A stretch of DNA of 34,658 bases from Polyangiaceae bacterium (GCA_016933275.1 JAFGBI010000209.1:1-34658), one strand, 5' to 3'; counted from the stretch's first letter, positions 16,521 to 24,430 are shown. Numbers and translations are program-made. Notes: generated from the letters alone by a model not told the origin.

Positions 16521-16652
16521 GGCGAGGGCCGCGATCAAGTCGATTGCTGCGGAGGATCAACGATCTAGAGCAGCAATCAGGTCGATCGGTGCGTCAAATC
16601 AACGACCCCTAGAGCAGCAATCAGGTTGATTGCTGCGTCAAATCGGTCCCGG
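16521..16652. repeat. Tandem 44-bp palindromic repeat, family 2 (three imperfect copies)
   Basis: Three units with period 44 (about 16521, 16565 and 16609). Each carries a palindrome of the form GCAGCAATCA/TGATTGCTGC, perfect in the third unit (16615-16637 approximately), followed by a GTCAAATC spacer; units join at CTAGAG (16565 and 16609). The first two units carry point changes that spoil the stem. A fourth copy is at 18918-18960. Probably a REP-like or mini-element array. Confidence 0.75.
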
Positions 16653-16654
16653 TA

Positions 16655-16678
16655 GGGACGGCCCTTTCGGGCCGCCCC
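16655..16678. terminator. GC-rich hairpin downstream of the membrane-protein gene
   Basis: GGGACGGCCC (16655-16664) and GGGCCGCCCC (16669-16678) form a 10-bp stem with one A-C mismatch and a TTTC loop. It lies about 230 bp after the stop of the plus-strand gene and has no T-tract, so its terminator role is only possible. Confidence 0.35.
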
Positions 16679-16772
16679 CCGCGTGAGCCAGAAGCTGCGC
16701 TCGCCGTGCCGCTACTGGATCTCCGCAGCGCCGCGTCGAGCATTCAGCCGGCTCGTCCTGGTGGAGTCTTGA

Positions 16773-16792
16773 ACCCTCATTCCCGTGAGGGT
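16773..16792. repeat. Small perfect hairpin with TCCCG loop
   Basis: ACCCTCA (16773-16779) and TGAGGGT (16786-16792) form a perfect 7-bp stem with loop TTCCCG. A similar hairpin with loop ATCCCG lies at 34224-34241 upstream of the RRM gene, and both are followed by a related GT-rich GGAG stretch. Confidence 0.5.
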
Positions 16793-16922
16793 CTGTTGGA
16801 GGCGGGCGCAACCCCTCCCGACATCGCGGCGCCACGCGGCGGTGGCGCCGCGGCTGCGCGTGGGGCCCCCCCCCTTTCCGCTCCCCGAAGATGCTCAACT
16901 CGAGATTGATGAGTGCTTCGCC

Positions 16923-18890
16923 TCATCGACGCTGACCCGGCGGAGCCGCACGTGCTTGCTGGTCGAGGTACGCGGCGACCCAGACGAGCGGGGCGTTCCA
17001 GTTGATGGTGACCTCGTTGACGCTCCAGGCGTCGATGTCATCGAGGTAGCACTTCATCGGGCGGCAGCCCAGGAGGCCGGCGTCCCGCACGGTCGGATCC
17101 TGGAGCGAGGAGTTCGGTCCGCCGGAGACGGCACCCGGGGGCGCCGGGGGGTTCTGGGGGTTGACGACGTGGGACCAGAAGCGATGGTGCGGCGTCTTCA
17201 GCGAGCGGGTCCCGTAGCCGCTCACGTAGCTCATCCCCATCGGGTTGTTCCCGAGGATGTAGTTCATCGCATCGATCATCCCGTCCACGTACCGGCGATC
17301 CGGACCCAGGTCGTTGGCCACTCCGAGCAGCAGAGCGTTGTTGAGGATGAACGAGTTCGATCCCCAGGGAAACTTGCCGTCGAACGACTCGAAGGGGATC
17401 CGATAGCCCTGCCGATCGCGGAAGGCGAGGTACTTCTCGGCCAGACGCCGAATCTCGGCCCGGTCCTTCCGAAGCTCTCCCTCCCCAAGCGGGTTCGGTA
17501 CGATGGCGAGCGAGATGGTCCCGAGCGCGGCCACGCTCTGCCAGGTCATGGGCGTCTTGTCGTCCTCGCTGCCCGGGCTGCTCCCCGCCCCGACGTGGTG
17601 GTGGAAGGGGCTCTTCGCCATCGCATCCCCATACTCGGTCTTGCCCGTAGTGATGTATAGCTCCGCGACGGCCCAATAAAATTCGTCCTCGACGCGTGCG
17701 TCGCTGTAAGAGCCGCCACCGATGCTGTCGCTGTCGGGAGCGAGCACCCTCGGATTGGCCCTGGCCGCCACGTAGGCGCGCTCGGCCGCCGTCAGGCAGC
17801 GCTCGGCGAACGCGGCATCGAGGCCCTTCCAGATCCGCGCGGCCTGGGCTGCCGCCGCCGCGAGGTTGAGCGTCGCCGCGGTGCTGACGGGGCGGAGGAA
17901 GCGCTTCATCTTGATCTCCGCCGTGTCGGTCGGCGGCCGTTGCCCGATCGCGGTCCACGTCTCGTCGTGGACCTTGTGATGCACCATCCCCTCGTGGGTC
18001 TTTCCCTCGGGCACCTGCATCCGTAGCATCCACTCGACCTCCCATCGGGCCTCGTCCAGGAGATCCGGAAACTGATTGCCACCCTCCGGGATGCCGAGCT
18101 CGCCGTCGCCGAACCGCTCGAGCTCCGGAGCGGCACGGTGCGCCATTCGCTCGTAGAGGTTCTGGAGCGTCCACACCGAAATCCCGGCGTTCACCACGTA
18201 TTTTCCGTGATCGCCGGCGTCGTACCAGCCCCCGGAGACATCGAGGGTGTGATCGCAACCCGCCGCGGCCGCGCAGGCGACCGCCCTGTCGCTGAGATGG
18301 CCGGCGGGGCGGGTCCATTGCGACGACCCGGCATAGGGCATCTCGATCGCGATGCCACTTCGGTTGTGATAGAAGTACTTGAAAGCATCGCGCGCGAGCG
18401 CCTCGTACACATTGGGCGACACGGCGAAGGCGGTAGATGTCTCGCTGCCAACCCGCAACCGCAGCGAGTCCCCGACGGTCCGATAGCTCGAGAAGTCGAT
18501 CTGGTGCAGTCGCTCACCCGAGTCCCGGTCGTCACCGAAGGGCTTCGTGTTCCCACTCGCCAGCACCTTTCCACTCGCATCCTCGAGCTGCCAGACGGCC
18601 GACGCGCGGTCCGCGTTGGCCATGGTTGCGAGCTTCGCGAACTGGGGGAGATACCCGACCTGATTCGAGCGGAGGGGCGGCACCGGTGCCGGCTCCTTCG
18701 GTGCGCCGAGCAGGACGGCGCCGGAAGTGACCCCGGACTGCGGCGGAGCCGCAGGCGGTGGGGTGGGGCCCCCACAAGCGATGGCCAGCCCCGCCACCCA
18801 TGCGGCCCCTGCCTGCGGCGCGCCTCCCGATCGGGTGGTTCCGCCCCTGGGCCCTTCACAGCCCTTCGTCGTCGTCCGTCGCGTCGTCAT
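16923..18890 (-). CDS. GH9 cellulase with N-terminal Ig-like domain, lipoprotein
   Basis: Glycoside hydrolase family 9 endoglucanase, inverting, acting on cellulose or beta-1,4-glucan. ATG 18890 has a GGAAGGA ribosome site. A basic n-region and short hydrophobic run end in a lipobox-like LAIAC (C39), then a Pro-rich spacer (43-72). A CelD_N/Ig-like domain (about 73-160) starts with LRSNQVGYLP. The catalytic (alpha/alpha)6 domain (about 165-645) carries GGWYDAGDHGKYV (220-232) with catalytic D224/D227, PHHRFW, and the C-terminal DDIDAWSVNEVTINWNAP segment with acid E626. All key residues are intact. Total 655 residues. Palindromic repeats lie on both sides of the gene (16521-16652 and 18918-19070), and an AraC-type regulator is divergent from it. 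Probably surface-displayed rather than freely secreted. Confidence 0.94.
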   Translation of the reverse strand: MTTRRTTTKGCEGPRGGTTRSGGAPQAGAAWVAGLAIACGGPTPPPAAPPQSGVTSGAVLLGAPKEPAPVPPLRSNQVGYLPQFAKLATMANADRASAVWQLEDASGKVLASGNTKPFGDDRDSGERLHQIDFSSYRTVGDSLRLRVGSETSTAFAVSPNVYEALARDAFKYFYHNRSGIAIEMPYAGSSQWTRPAGHLSDRAVACAAAAGCDHTLDVSGGWYDAGDHGKYVVNAGISVWTLQNLYERMAHRAAPELERFGDGELGIPEGGNQFPDLLDEARWEVEWMLRMQVPEGKTHEGMVHHKVHDETWTAIGQRPPTDTAEIKMKRFLRPVSTAATLNLAAAAAQAARIWKGLDAAFAERCLTAAERAYVAARANPRVLAPDSDSIGGGSYSDARVEDEFYWAVAELYITTGKTEYGDAMAKSPFHHHVGAGSSPGSEDDKTPMTWQSVAALGTISLAIVPNPLGEGELRKDRAEIRRLAEKYLAFRDRQGYRIPFESFDGKFPWGSNSFILNNALLLGVANDLGPDRRYVDGMIDAMNYILGNNPMGMSYVSGYGTRSLKTPHHRFWSHVVNPQNPPAPPGAVSGGPNSSLQDPTVRDAGLLGCRPMKCYLDDIDAWSVNEVTINWNAPLVWVAAYLDQQARAAPPGQRR

Positions 18891-18917
18891 CGAGTCCTTC
18901 CGCTTTCTCCGCCCCGA

Positions 18918-18960
18918 GAGCGGCAATCAGGTTGATTGCTGCGTAATATCAACAACCTAA
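18918..18960. repeat. Family 2 palindromic repeat, single copy
   Basis: GCAATCA...TGATTGC palindrome followed by GCGTAATATCAACAACCTA, matching the units at 16521-16652. It ends exactly where family 1 copy B begins (18961). Confidence 0.75.
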
Positions 18961-19070
18961 AGCACCGAACCGGTAGCAGATCTTGCCCGAGCCGCCGTTG
19001 GAAACGTGCCCTCGCTGGGCATCGGTACGTTTCCAGCGCCGCCGTGGCTGTTGGCAACCCGATCGGTGTT
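18961..19070. repeat. Palindromic intergenic repeat, family 1, copy B
   Basis: About 110 bp running from AGCACCGA (18961-18968) to TCGGTGTT (19063-19070), with inner arms GTTGGAAACGTGCC / GGTACGTTTCCAGC forming an imperfect stem. The right half repeats the GTTGGCAACCCGATCGG segment of copies A and C. It sits in the 305-bp divergent gap between the GH9 gene and the GAF-AraC regulator. No gene is seen in that gap. Confidence 0.75.
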
Positions 19071-19195
19071 CGAGGCGGGGAGCCGAACATGGCGCCCATC
19101 CAACCCTGGTTCCTCCCGATCCTGCCTATTTCCTCTCATCCGTGCGCGCGCCCTGGCGCGCCGGAATGGCGATCGCCACCCTTCAAGGACGAGAT

Positions 19196-20197
19196 ATGCT
19201 TCGCACGGCCGACCCGGAACCACGGAAGGTTACCACCTTGGCAGGATCTCGAGAGCGCCGACGTGTCGACTGGCCCTTGGTGGTCGGGCCGAAGCTCCGA
19301 AACCCGATGGTGTCGAGTCGTCCGGCCGGGGTCGTCAGCGTGCTCGGCGCGGCCGACGAGCTCGTGAGCTATCGCGACATGGACACGATCCTGCGGCGTG
19401 CCATCGAGCTCACACGAGACCGCATCGGGCTCGAACGGGTGGCAATCTTCCTCGAGGACCCGACCGGCAAGCTCCTCTGCGGCACCTGGGGGACCGGGAT
19501 CGCGGGAGAGACCACGGACGAGCGCCACATCTTCTTTGACCGCGGCGGAAACCACCAGGAGGCGCACGCGCGCTCTCTCGCCGGCCTCGGACGGTGGCTG
19601 GTCCTCGAGGACGCCCCTCTCACCACCCAGCTCGACAACGAGACGCGCGTGATCGGCTATGGCTGGATCGCGCTCACGCCGATCCGCTCGGCGCGCGGGG
19701 CGCTCGGCCTCATGTTCAACGACACGGCCCTGTCAGGAGCGCCGCTCGAGGAGGCGAAGCAGATGCAGGCCGCGGTCTTCTGCTCGCTGCTCGGCAACAT
19801 CGTCGATCTCCGACGTCAAGACGCCGAGTCGGTCCCCTGGAAGCCACTGCTCGCCACCCTCCCGAGCTTCGCTCATGACTCTCCGAACGGGCTCGCCGTG
19901 GCCGTGGTGCAGGCGCTCCACGACGACGTAACGCTCGACGGGGCCGCGCTCGCACGGAAGGTCGCGGTGAGCGCAGGCAAACTCGCCCGCGACTTCAAGG
20001 CCGAGATGGGAGTGTCGTTGGTCGAGTACCGCAACCGGCTGCGGCTGGAGCGGTTCCTATCCCTCGTGGACCGGGGCGGGGGCAACCTCCTCGAGGCCGC
20101 GCTCGACGCAGGATTCGGCAGCTATGCCCAGTTCCATCGCGTCTTCCGGTCGATGCTTGGGACCACCCCGCGGGAGTACTTGACCGGGCGTCGTTGA
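19196..20197 (+). CDS. GAF-domain AraC-family transcriptional regulator
   Basis: One-component regulator that should bind a small ligand through its GAF domain and DNA through two AraC helix-turn-helix motifs. ATG 19196 has AAGGA seven to eight nt upstream; an in-frame ATG at 19166 is less well placed. The GAF-like region is at about 48-205 (RVAIFLEDPTGKLLCGTWG ... GWIALTPIRSARGALGLMFND). The C-terminal DNA-binding domain (about 232-333) shows a first HTH (LARKVAVSAGKLARDFKAEM) and the AraC signature second half (LLEAALDAGFGSYAQFHRVF followed by GTTPREYL). The 333-residue length is usual for such fusions. It is divergent from the GH9 cellulase across a 305-bp repeat-bearing gap, so cellulase control is a natural guess, but no direct sequence link is visible. 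Confidence 0.9.
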   Translation: MLRTADPEPRKVTTLAGSRERRRVDWPLVVGPKLRNPMVSSRPAGVVSVLGAADELVSYRDMDTILRRAIELTRDRIGLERVAIFLEDPTGKLLCGTWGTGIAGETTDERHIFFDRGGNHQEAHARSLAGLGRWLVLEDAPLTTQLDNETRVIGYGWIALTPIRSARGALGLMFNDTALSGAPLEEAKQMQAAVFCSLLGNIVDLRRQDAESVPWKPLLATLPSFAHDSPNGLAVAVVQALHDDVTLDGAALARKVAVSAGKLARDFKAEMGVSLVEYRNRLRLERFLSLVDRGGGNLLEAALDAGFGSYAQFHRVFRSMLGTTPREYLTGRR

Positions 20198-20324
20198 AGA
20201 CCACGACGGGCCCCGGGATCGAGCTCTGACCGGCGCGTCTCCCGGTGTCACCTGGGCCCCTTCCGTCGGGACCGCGCCAGCGATCCTCCTCGACTGCGAC
20301 GTCGAACCCGACACGCGTCCCGGT

Positions 20325-20348
20325 GATCCGTGTCGGAGGGCACGGATC
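20325..20348 (+). promoter_or_regulatory. Perfect 8-bp dyad, possible activator site
   Basis: GATCCGTG (20325-20332) and CACGGATC (20341-20348) are exact reverse complements, separated by 8 nt. The dyad ends 36 bp before the sigma-54 promoter element. A dimeric bacterial enhancer-binding protein, for example the product of the gene at 20867, could bind here. The link to that protein is inferred. Confidence 0.5.
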
Positions 20349-20383
20349 GAAGCCGAGAACGAAGGTCGTCGCCGCGGCGGTAC

Positions 20384-20400
20384 CTGGCATGTCCGTTGCT
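20384..20400 (+). promoter_or_regulatory. Sigma-54 (-24/-12) promoter candidate
   Basis: CTGGCATGTCCGTTGCT matches the RpoN consensus: TGGCA and TTGCT with GG and GC exactly 10 nt apart. It lies about 100 bp upstream of the small CDS at 20502 and about 470 bp upstream of the sigma-54 activator start, on the same strand as both. Confidence 0.65.
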
Positions 20401-20501
20401 GACGACCCGCATCGAGAAGGCGATGCCATCGCAGCGCGGCAAACGCGATCGATCCCGAGGAACGTGTCCCATTGCCTTCGTCCTCTCGAAAGGATCAACG
20501 C

Positions 20502-20645
20502 ATGGCGCAGGAGAGCAATCGAGGATTCGCGGTTCGAGATCTCGACCCGAGACCGTCCGCCAACGGGGTCGTCAGGGGCGAGGGGATCACGGCGGCCAAC
20601 CAAACGGGCGCCACAGCGACCACACGGGGCTCGGCAACCAGGTGA
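20502..20645 (+). CDS. Small 47-residue protein, possible peptide product of a sigma-54 transcript
   Basis: ATG 20502 is preceded by AAAGGA with 8-nt spacing. The frame runs 47 codons to TGA 20643-20645 and about three-quarters of third positions are G or C. The product begins MAQESNRG, continues FAVRDLDPRPSANGVVRG, and ends in a Thr/Ala-rich segment (about 30-47). There is no signal peptide or transmembrane stretch. The DLDP motif followed by a Gly-containing stretch recalls small peptide families with a DLEP...KGG pattern, some of which are thought to be modified-peptide precursors; this is a resemblance, not a match. No modifying enzyme is adjacent. A sigma-54-like promoter lies 100 bp upstream and the FHA/sigma-54 activator gene follows. 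Likely a real, unannotated short gene; function unknown. Confidence 0.55.
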   Translation: MAQESNRGFAVRDLDPRPSANGVVRGEGITAANQTGATATTRGSATR

Positions 20646-20667
20646 CGCGAAGCGGATGGCCGGGCGT

Positions 20668-20701
20668 CCTGGGCCCGAAGAAGGGGGCCCCCTCCCCCAG
20701 G
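20668..20701 (+). terminator. GC-rich hairpin after the small CDS
   Basis: CCTGGG (20668-20673) can pair with CCCAGG (20696-20701), or GGGCCC (20671-20676) with GGGCCC (20685-20690). Either fold gives a stable hairpin 22 bp past the small gene's stop. No T-tract follows. It may separate the small gene from the activator gene or attenuate read-through. Confidence 0.35.
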
Positions 20702-20866
20702 CCCAAGGAACAAAGCACAATGATTTCTATTGGATGCCGGATGGTTCGGACCATGGTTCCCTCCGTCACCCGGGACGCGACACCACTGGTCTCCCGCCCA
20801 GCTCGGGTTGAGCTAGGCTCGGTCCGTCATGGAACCTGGAGTGGCCGGGATCGGGATCGAGAGTCG

Positions 20867-22240
20867 GTGGCGAAGCTCGCCAGCCTCTCCGAGGAGCCCG
20901 TTGCAGGGCTCGCGACGACGGTACTCGGGGTGGGGCTCGTGACAGGCGTGGGCCCCAACACCACCCTCGTCGAAGAGAGCCAGGAGACACCAGCGCTCGC
21001 ACGGCAGCTCTTCTTGTGTGCGGTTCATCCGCCGTCCGTGACAGGCTTCCCTCCGACCCGGCTGACGGAGCGCACCGTGCTCGTCATCGGGCGAGACGTC
21101 GGTGAGCTCGGCCTGCGCATCGATGACCCCAAGCTGTCTCGCCGCCATTTCCAGGTAGCCTGGGACAGTCGGCAGGGCGCGCCGCGGATCACCGACGCCG
21201 ATAGCTCGAACGGGACCTACCTCAACGGGCGCCGGGTGGCGACGAGCATCCTCAGCCCTGGCGATGTGATCCGCGCCGGCGGGACCCTGTTCGTGGTCGA
21301 TGACGTGACGCGCCGGCCGACGCTCCTCTCTCACGTCGACCGCGCTGCCGCCTCGCTCCTGACCGTGCTTCTGGTGGGCGAAACCGGCACTGGCAAGGAG
21401 GTCGTGGCCCGCCGTCTCCACCAAGAGAGCCGCCGCCCCGGTCCCTTCGTGCCGGTGAACTGCGGCGGTATCCCCCGGGATCTGCTCGCCTCCGAGTTCT
21501 TTGGCCATACCAAGGGCGCCTTCTCGGGCGCAGGCGCGGCACGGCCCGGACTCTTCCTGGCGGCACGCGAGGGCACGCTGTTCCTCGACGAGGTCGGCGA
21601 GCTCACTCCGGAACTACAACCGACGCTGCTCCGCGCGCTCCAGGAGAGGAGGGTGCGTCCGGTCGGCGCCGAACGCGAGATCGAAGTCGATGTGCGTCTC
21701 ATCGCCGCGACCAACCGCCCGCGCGCGGAGCTGGCAGAGGGCGAGGGGTTCCGCCCGGATCTCTATGCGCGACTGGCGCAGGTCGTCATCATTCTCCCCC
21801 CCCTCCGCGAGCGACGGCTCGAGGTGCTCCCGCTCGCCCACGAGCTCGCGACGGACGCTGGCGGCCAGCTGGACATCACCGCGAACGCCGCCGAGGCGCT
21901 CTTGCTCTGGCCGTGGCCCCACAACGTGCGCGAGCTCAAATCGCTGATGGATGCGCATGTGGTGATGCACCCGCGGGGCACGTCGTTGTCGCTCAAGGCG
22001 CTCCACGAGCTGCGCCCCGAGCTCGGGGAAGCCATGCGGGACCGGAATCGCAACGCCACTTCGCCTCCGACGGCTGGTGAGGCGGCACTGAAGAACCCGC
22101 TGGCAGACCGCCAGCGGCTGGAACAGCTGCTCGCCCGCCACGGGGGCAACATCCGTGCGGTCGCCGACGAGCTCGGCGCCCACCGCACCCAGGTGTACCG
22201 CTGGCTCGAACGCTTCGGGATCGATCGCGGCCGCCGCTGA
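20867..22240 (+). CDS. FHA-domain sigma-54-dependent transcriptional activator (AAA+/Fis)
   Basis: Enhancer-binding protein that remodels RpoN holoenzyme by ATP hydrolysis. Taken from GTG 20867 (457 residues): an N-terminal FHA domain (about 55-150; IGRDVGELGLRIDDPKLSRR and SSNGTYLNG) that reads phosphothreonine; an AAA+ domain with Walker A GETGTGKE, the sigma-54 contact loop GAFSGA (usual form GAFTGA), Walker B GTLFLDEVGE, sensor AATNRP and a FRPDLYARL arginine region; and a Fis-type HTH (RLEQLLARHGGNIRAVADEL). The start is uncertain: ATG 20720 has an AAGGA site but lower third-position GC in the added residues. FHA replaces the usual response-regulator domain, so input is probably a Ser/Thr kinase. 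The small gene and sigma-54 promoter upstream suggest a local target. Confidence 0.92.
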   Translation: MAKLASLSEEPVAGLATTVLGVGLVTGVGPNTTLVEESQETPALARQLFLCAVHPPSVTGFPPTRLTERTVLVIGRDVGELGLRIDDPKLSRRHFQVAWDSRQGAPRITDADSSNGTYLNGRRVATSILSPGDVIRAGGTLFVVDDVTRRPTLLSHVDRAAASLLTVLLVGETGTGKEVVARRLHQESRRPGPFVPVNCGGIPRDLLASEFFGHTKGAFSGAGAARPGLFLAAREGTLFLDEVGELTPELQPTLLRALQERRVRPVGAEREIEVDVRLIAATNRPRAELAEGEGFRPDLYARLAQVVIILPPLRERRLEVLPLAHELATDAGGQLDITANAAEALLLWPWPHNVRELKSLMDAHVVMHPRGTSLSLKALHELRPELGEAMRDRNRNATSPPTAGEAALKNPLADRQRLEQLLARHGGNIRAVADELGAHRTQVYRWLERFGIDRGRR

Positions 22241-22480
22241 ACCGCGGGAAACCGGTCGTGACCCCCGGGTCGGTTCGGGGAGCGCGCATTCGACTGGCAA
22301 ATCCTGGCGCTTCCCACTAAGAACACGCGACCGTCGAAAGGCCGTCGTAGCCGGCAGGGATGGACAGCGGCACCTTCCGTTGCGTCACCTTGTCGGGGTT
22401 CGAATGGTCTTCCACGGTCTGGCCGCGGGGTGGCCGACCCGTGACCCCGGCTCGCGCTAACCCCTCAGGATCCCTAGAGA

Positions 22481-23368
22481 ATGCTAAGCTCCCTCGTCCT
22501 CGTCAAGCAGGTGCCCGATACGGCGAATATCTCCGGCAAGGTGATGAACGACGACGGCACCGTGAACCGGGCGAAGCTCCCGGCCGTGTTCAACGCGGAG
22601 GACCGCGTCGCACTCGAGCTCGCGCTCCGCCTCCGCGACCGGTACGGCGGCAAGGTCACCGCGATCACGATGGGACCGCCCCGCGCCTCCGACGTGCTCC
22701 GCGAGTGTCTCTACATGGGCGCAGACGAGGTCTGCCTGATCACCGATCGCAAGTTCGCGGGCGCGGACACCCTCGCCACCTCGTACGTCCTGGGCCGCGC
22801 GGTGCGCAAGCTCGGGACCTTCGACTTCATCCTCGGGGGTCGCCAGGCCATCGACGGGGACACGGCGCAGGTGGGACCGCAGACCGCAGAGAAGCTCGGC
22901 CTCCCGCAGGTCACCTACGCGGAGGAGATCCGTGACGTGTCCGATGGCTACGCCACCATCAAGCGCAAGATCGACGGCGGCTACGAGGTGCTCCGCGCCC
23001 GCCTGCCCGTCCTGGTCACCGTGATCGGGGAAGCTGCCGTGCCTCGCCCGTACAGCGCGAAGCGCGTCATGCAGTACAAGAATGCCCGCACGCTGATCGA
23101 GCTCGAGAAGCTCGCGGACGACAACTCGCTGCTCTACAGCGATCGCCTGGTCCACGAGGCCAAGGCCAAGAACCTCTTCATCCAGACCTTCACCATGGAC
23201 GACGTCGACGTCGAGCCGGAGCGCTGCGGAATCAAGGGTTCCCCGACCAAGGTGCACAAGATCGAGTCCGTGGTGCTCGCCGGCGGCGACCACGCCCGGA
23301 TCGAGCCCACCAAGGAAGGCCTCGGCAAACTGATCGACGCGCTGGCGCGCGACCACCTCTTCGGGTGA
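22481..23368 (+). CDS. etfB: Electron transfer flavoprotein, beta subunit
   Basis: Beta subunit of the ETF heterodimer, which carries electrons from acyl-CoA dehydrogenases towards the quinone pool. The 295-residue protein shows the ETF-beta N-terminus (SLVLVKQVPDTA), NAEDRVALELALRL, MGPPRASDVLRECLYMGADE, and the nucleotide-binding GGRQAIDGDTAQVGPQTAEKL region (about 127-147). It is slightly longer than E. coli-type subunits, as in many Deltaproteobacteria-like lineages. ATG 22481 fits the homologous start, although the ribosome site is weak. It is first in a tight operon with etfA (39-bp gap) and an acyl-CoA dehydrogenase, in the 240-bp gap after the activator gene. Confidence 0.95.
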   Translation: MLSSLVLVKQVPDTANISGKVMNDDGTVNRAKLPAVFNAEDRVALELALRLRDRYGGKVTAITMGPPRASDVLRECLYMGADEVCLITDRKFAGADTLATSYVLGRAVRKLGTFDFILGGRQAIDGDTAQVGPQTAEKLGLPQVTYAEEIRDVSDGYATIKRKIDGGYEVLRARLPVLVTVIGEAAVPRPYSAKRVMQYKNARTLIELEKLADDNSLLYSDRLVHEAKAKNLFIQTFTMDDVDVEPERCGIKGSPTKVHKIESVVLAGGDHARIEPTKEGLGKLIDALARDHLFG

Positions 23369-23407
23369 CCGATACCCAGGCACACCGAACACCGGCGAGA
23401 ACTTACG

Positions 23408-24430
23408 ATGAACGACATGGTTTCGAAGGACGTCTGGGTCTTCGTCGAACAGCGCGACGGGAAGGCCGCCGAAGTGAGCCTGGAGCTCCTCTGCAAGGGC
23501 CGGAAGCTCGCGGATACGCTGGGCGGCGAGCTCAAGGCCGTGGTCATCGCGGCCAACGCGCTCGAGCTCGCGGAGAGAACGTTCCACTACGGCGCAGACG
23601 AGGCGCTGGTCGTCGCGCACCCCTCGCTCGCGCACTTCCGGACGATGCCGTACAGCCGAGTGCTGACGGAGCTCGTCAGGGAAGCGCAACCGCGGATTGT
23701 GCTCTTCGGCGCCACCGTCATTGGCCGGGACATCGCCCCACGTATCGCCTCGGCGACGGGGAGCGGGCTCACCGCGGACTGCACGGACCTGCAGATCGCG
23801 GACGTCAACTACCTGAAACAAGAACACCATCGGCTCCTCCTCCAAATCCGACCCGCCTTCGGTGGCAACATCATCGCCACCATCATCACGCCGGATACGA
23901 GAGTGCAGATGGCGACGGTGCGCGAGGGCGTGATGGAGCTTTTCCCGCTCCAGACGCCGAAGCCGTCACGAATCCAGCAGATCCCGTTCGAGCCTCTTCC
24001 GCTCGACGAGCTGGTCGAGATCATCGAGCGCCACCGGGAGGAGAGCCGGGTCAACCTGAAGGGCGCGAACATCATCGTGTCGGGAGGCTACGGCATGGGT
24101 TCCGCCGAGAATTTCCGGCTCATCCACGAGCTCGCGCACGTCCTCGGCGGCGAGGTCGCGGGCAGCCGCGCCGCGGTGGACGCCGGCTTTCTCCCCCGGG
24201 AACGTCAGGTAGGACAGACCGGGACCACGGTCCGCCCCAAACTCTACATCGCCTGCGGCATCTCTGGTGCGATCCAGCATCGCGCGGGCATGCAGGAGTC
24301 CAACAAGATCGTCGCCATCAACTCCGATCCCGATGCGCCGATCTTCGAAATCGCCCACTACGGGGTCTTCGGGGACGCGATCGAGGTCATCCCGAAGCTC
24401 ATCGAGGTCTACAAGCAGCGGCTCAAGTAG
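23408..24430 (+). CDS. etfA: Electron transfer flavoprotein, alpha subunit
   Basis: Alpha subunit of ETF, binding FAD. The N-terminal domain (about 1-190) matches ETF-alpha ([20 protein letters not shown] ... [12 protein letters not shown] ... [19 protein letters not shown]). The C-terminal FAD domain has [78 protein letters not shown] and [15 protein letters not shown]. These are intact FAD-contact motifs. The length of 340 is normal. ATG 23408 is preceded by a weak GAGAAC site. The gap to the acyl-CoA dehydrogenase start is 21 bp. Confidence 0.95.
   Translation: MNDMVSKDVWVFVEQRDGKAAEVSLELLCKGRKLADTLGGELKAVVIAANALELAERTFHYGADEALVVAHPSLAHFRTMPYSRVLTELVREAQPRIVLFGATVIGRDIAPRIASATGSGLTADCTDLQIADVNYLKQEHHRLLLQIRPAFGGNIIATIITPDTRVQMATVREGVMELFPLQTPKPSRIQQIPFEPLPLDELVEIIERHREESRVNLKGANIIVSGGYGMGSAENFRLIHELAHVLGGEVAGSRAAVDAGFLPRERQVGQTGTTVRPKLYIACGISGAIQHRAGMQESNKIVAINSDPDAPIFEIAHYGVFGDAIEVIPKLIEVYKQRLK

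Larger units (their letters stand above)
16424..16922. other. Intergenic region with tandem palindromes and hairpins
   Basis: This 499-bp gap between two convergent genes holds the 44-bp tandem repeat (16521-16652), a GC-rich hairpin (16655-16678) and another hairpin (16773-16792). I see no convincing coding frame. Confidence 0.7.
20198..20501. other. Intergenic region with dyad and sigma-54 promoter
   Basis: This 304-bp gap between the AraC-type gene and the small CDS at 20502 carries the dyad at 20325-20348 and the sigma-54 promoter candidate at 20384-20400. Open frames here on both strands have shadow-like composition. Confidence 0.55.

Noticed and set aside
19995..20720. Minus-strand frame across the sigma-54 promoter region
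   Set aside because: Overlaps the AraC DNA-binding domain antisense and has no family likeness or ribosome site.
22087..22103. Sigma-54-like TGGCAGACCGCCAGCG
   Set aside because: The -12 half is poor (CAGC rather than TTGC) and it lies inside the activator coding region.
22484..23845. Long minus-strand frame of 453 codons over etfB/etfA
   Set aside because: It lies entirely antisense to two certain ETF genes and shows the Asp/Val/His-rich composition typical of antisense frames in GC-rich DNA.
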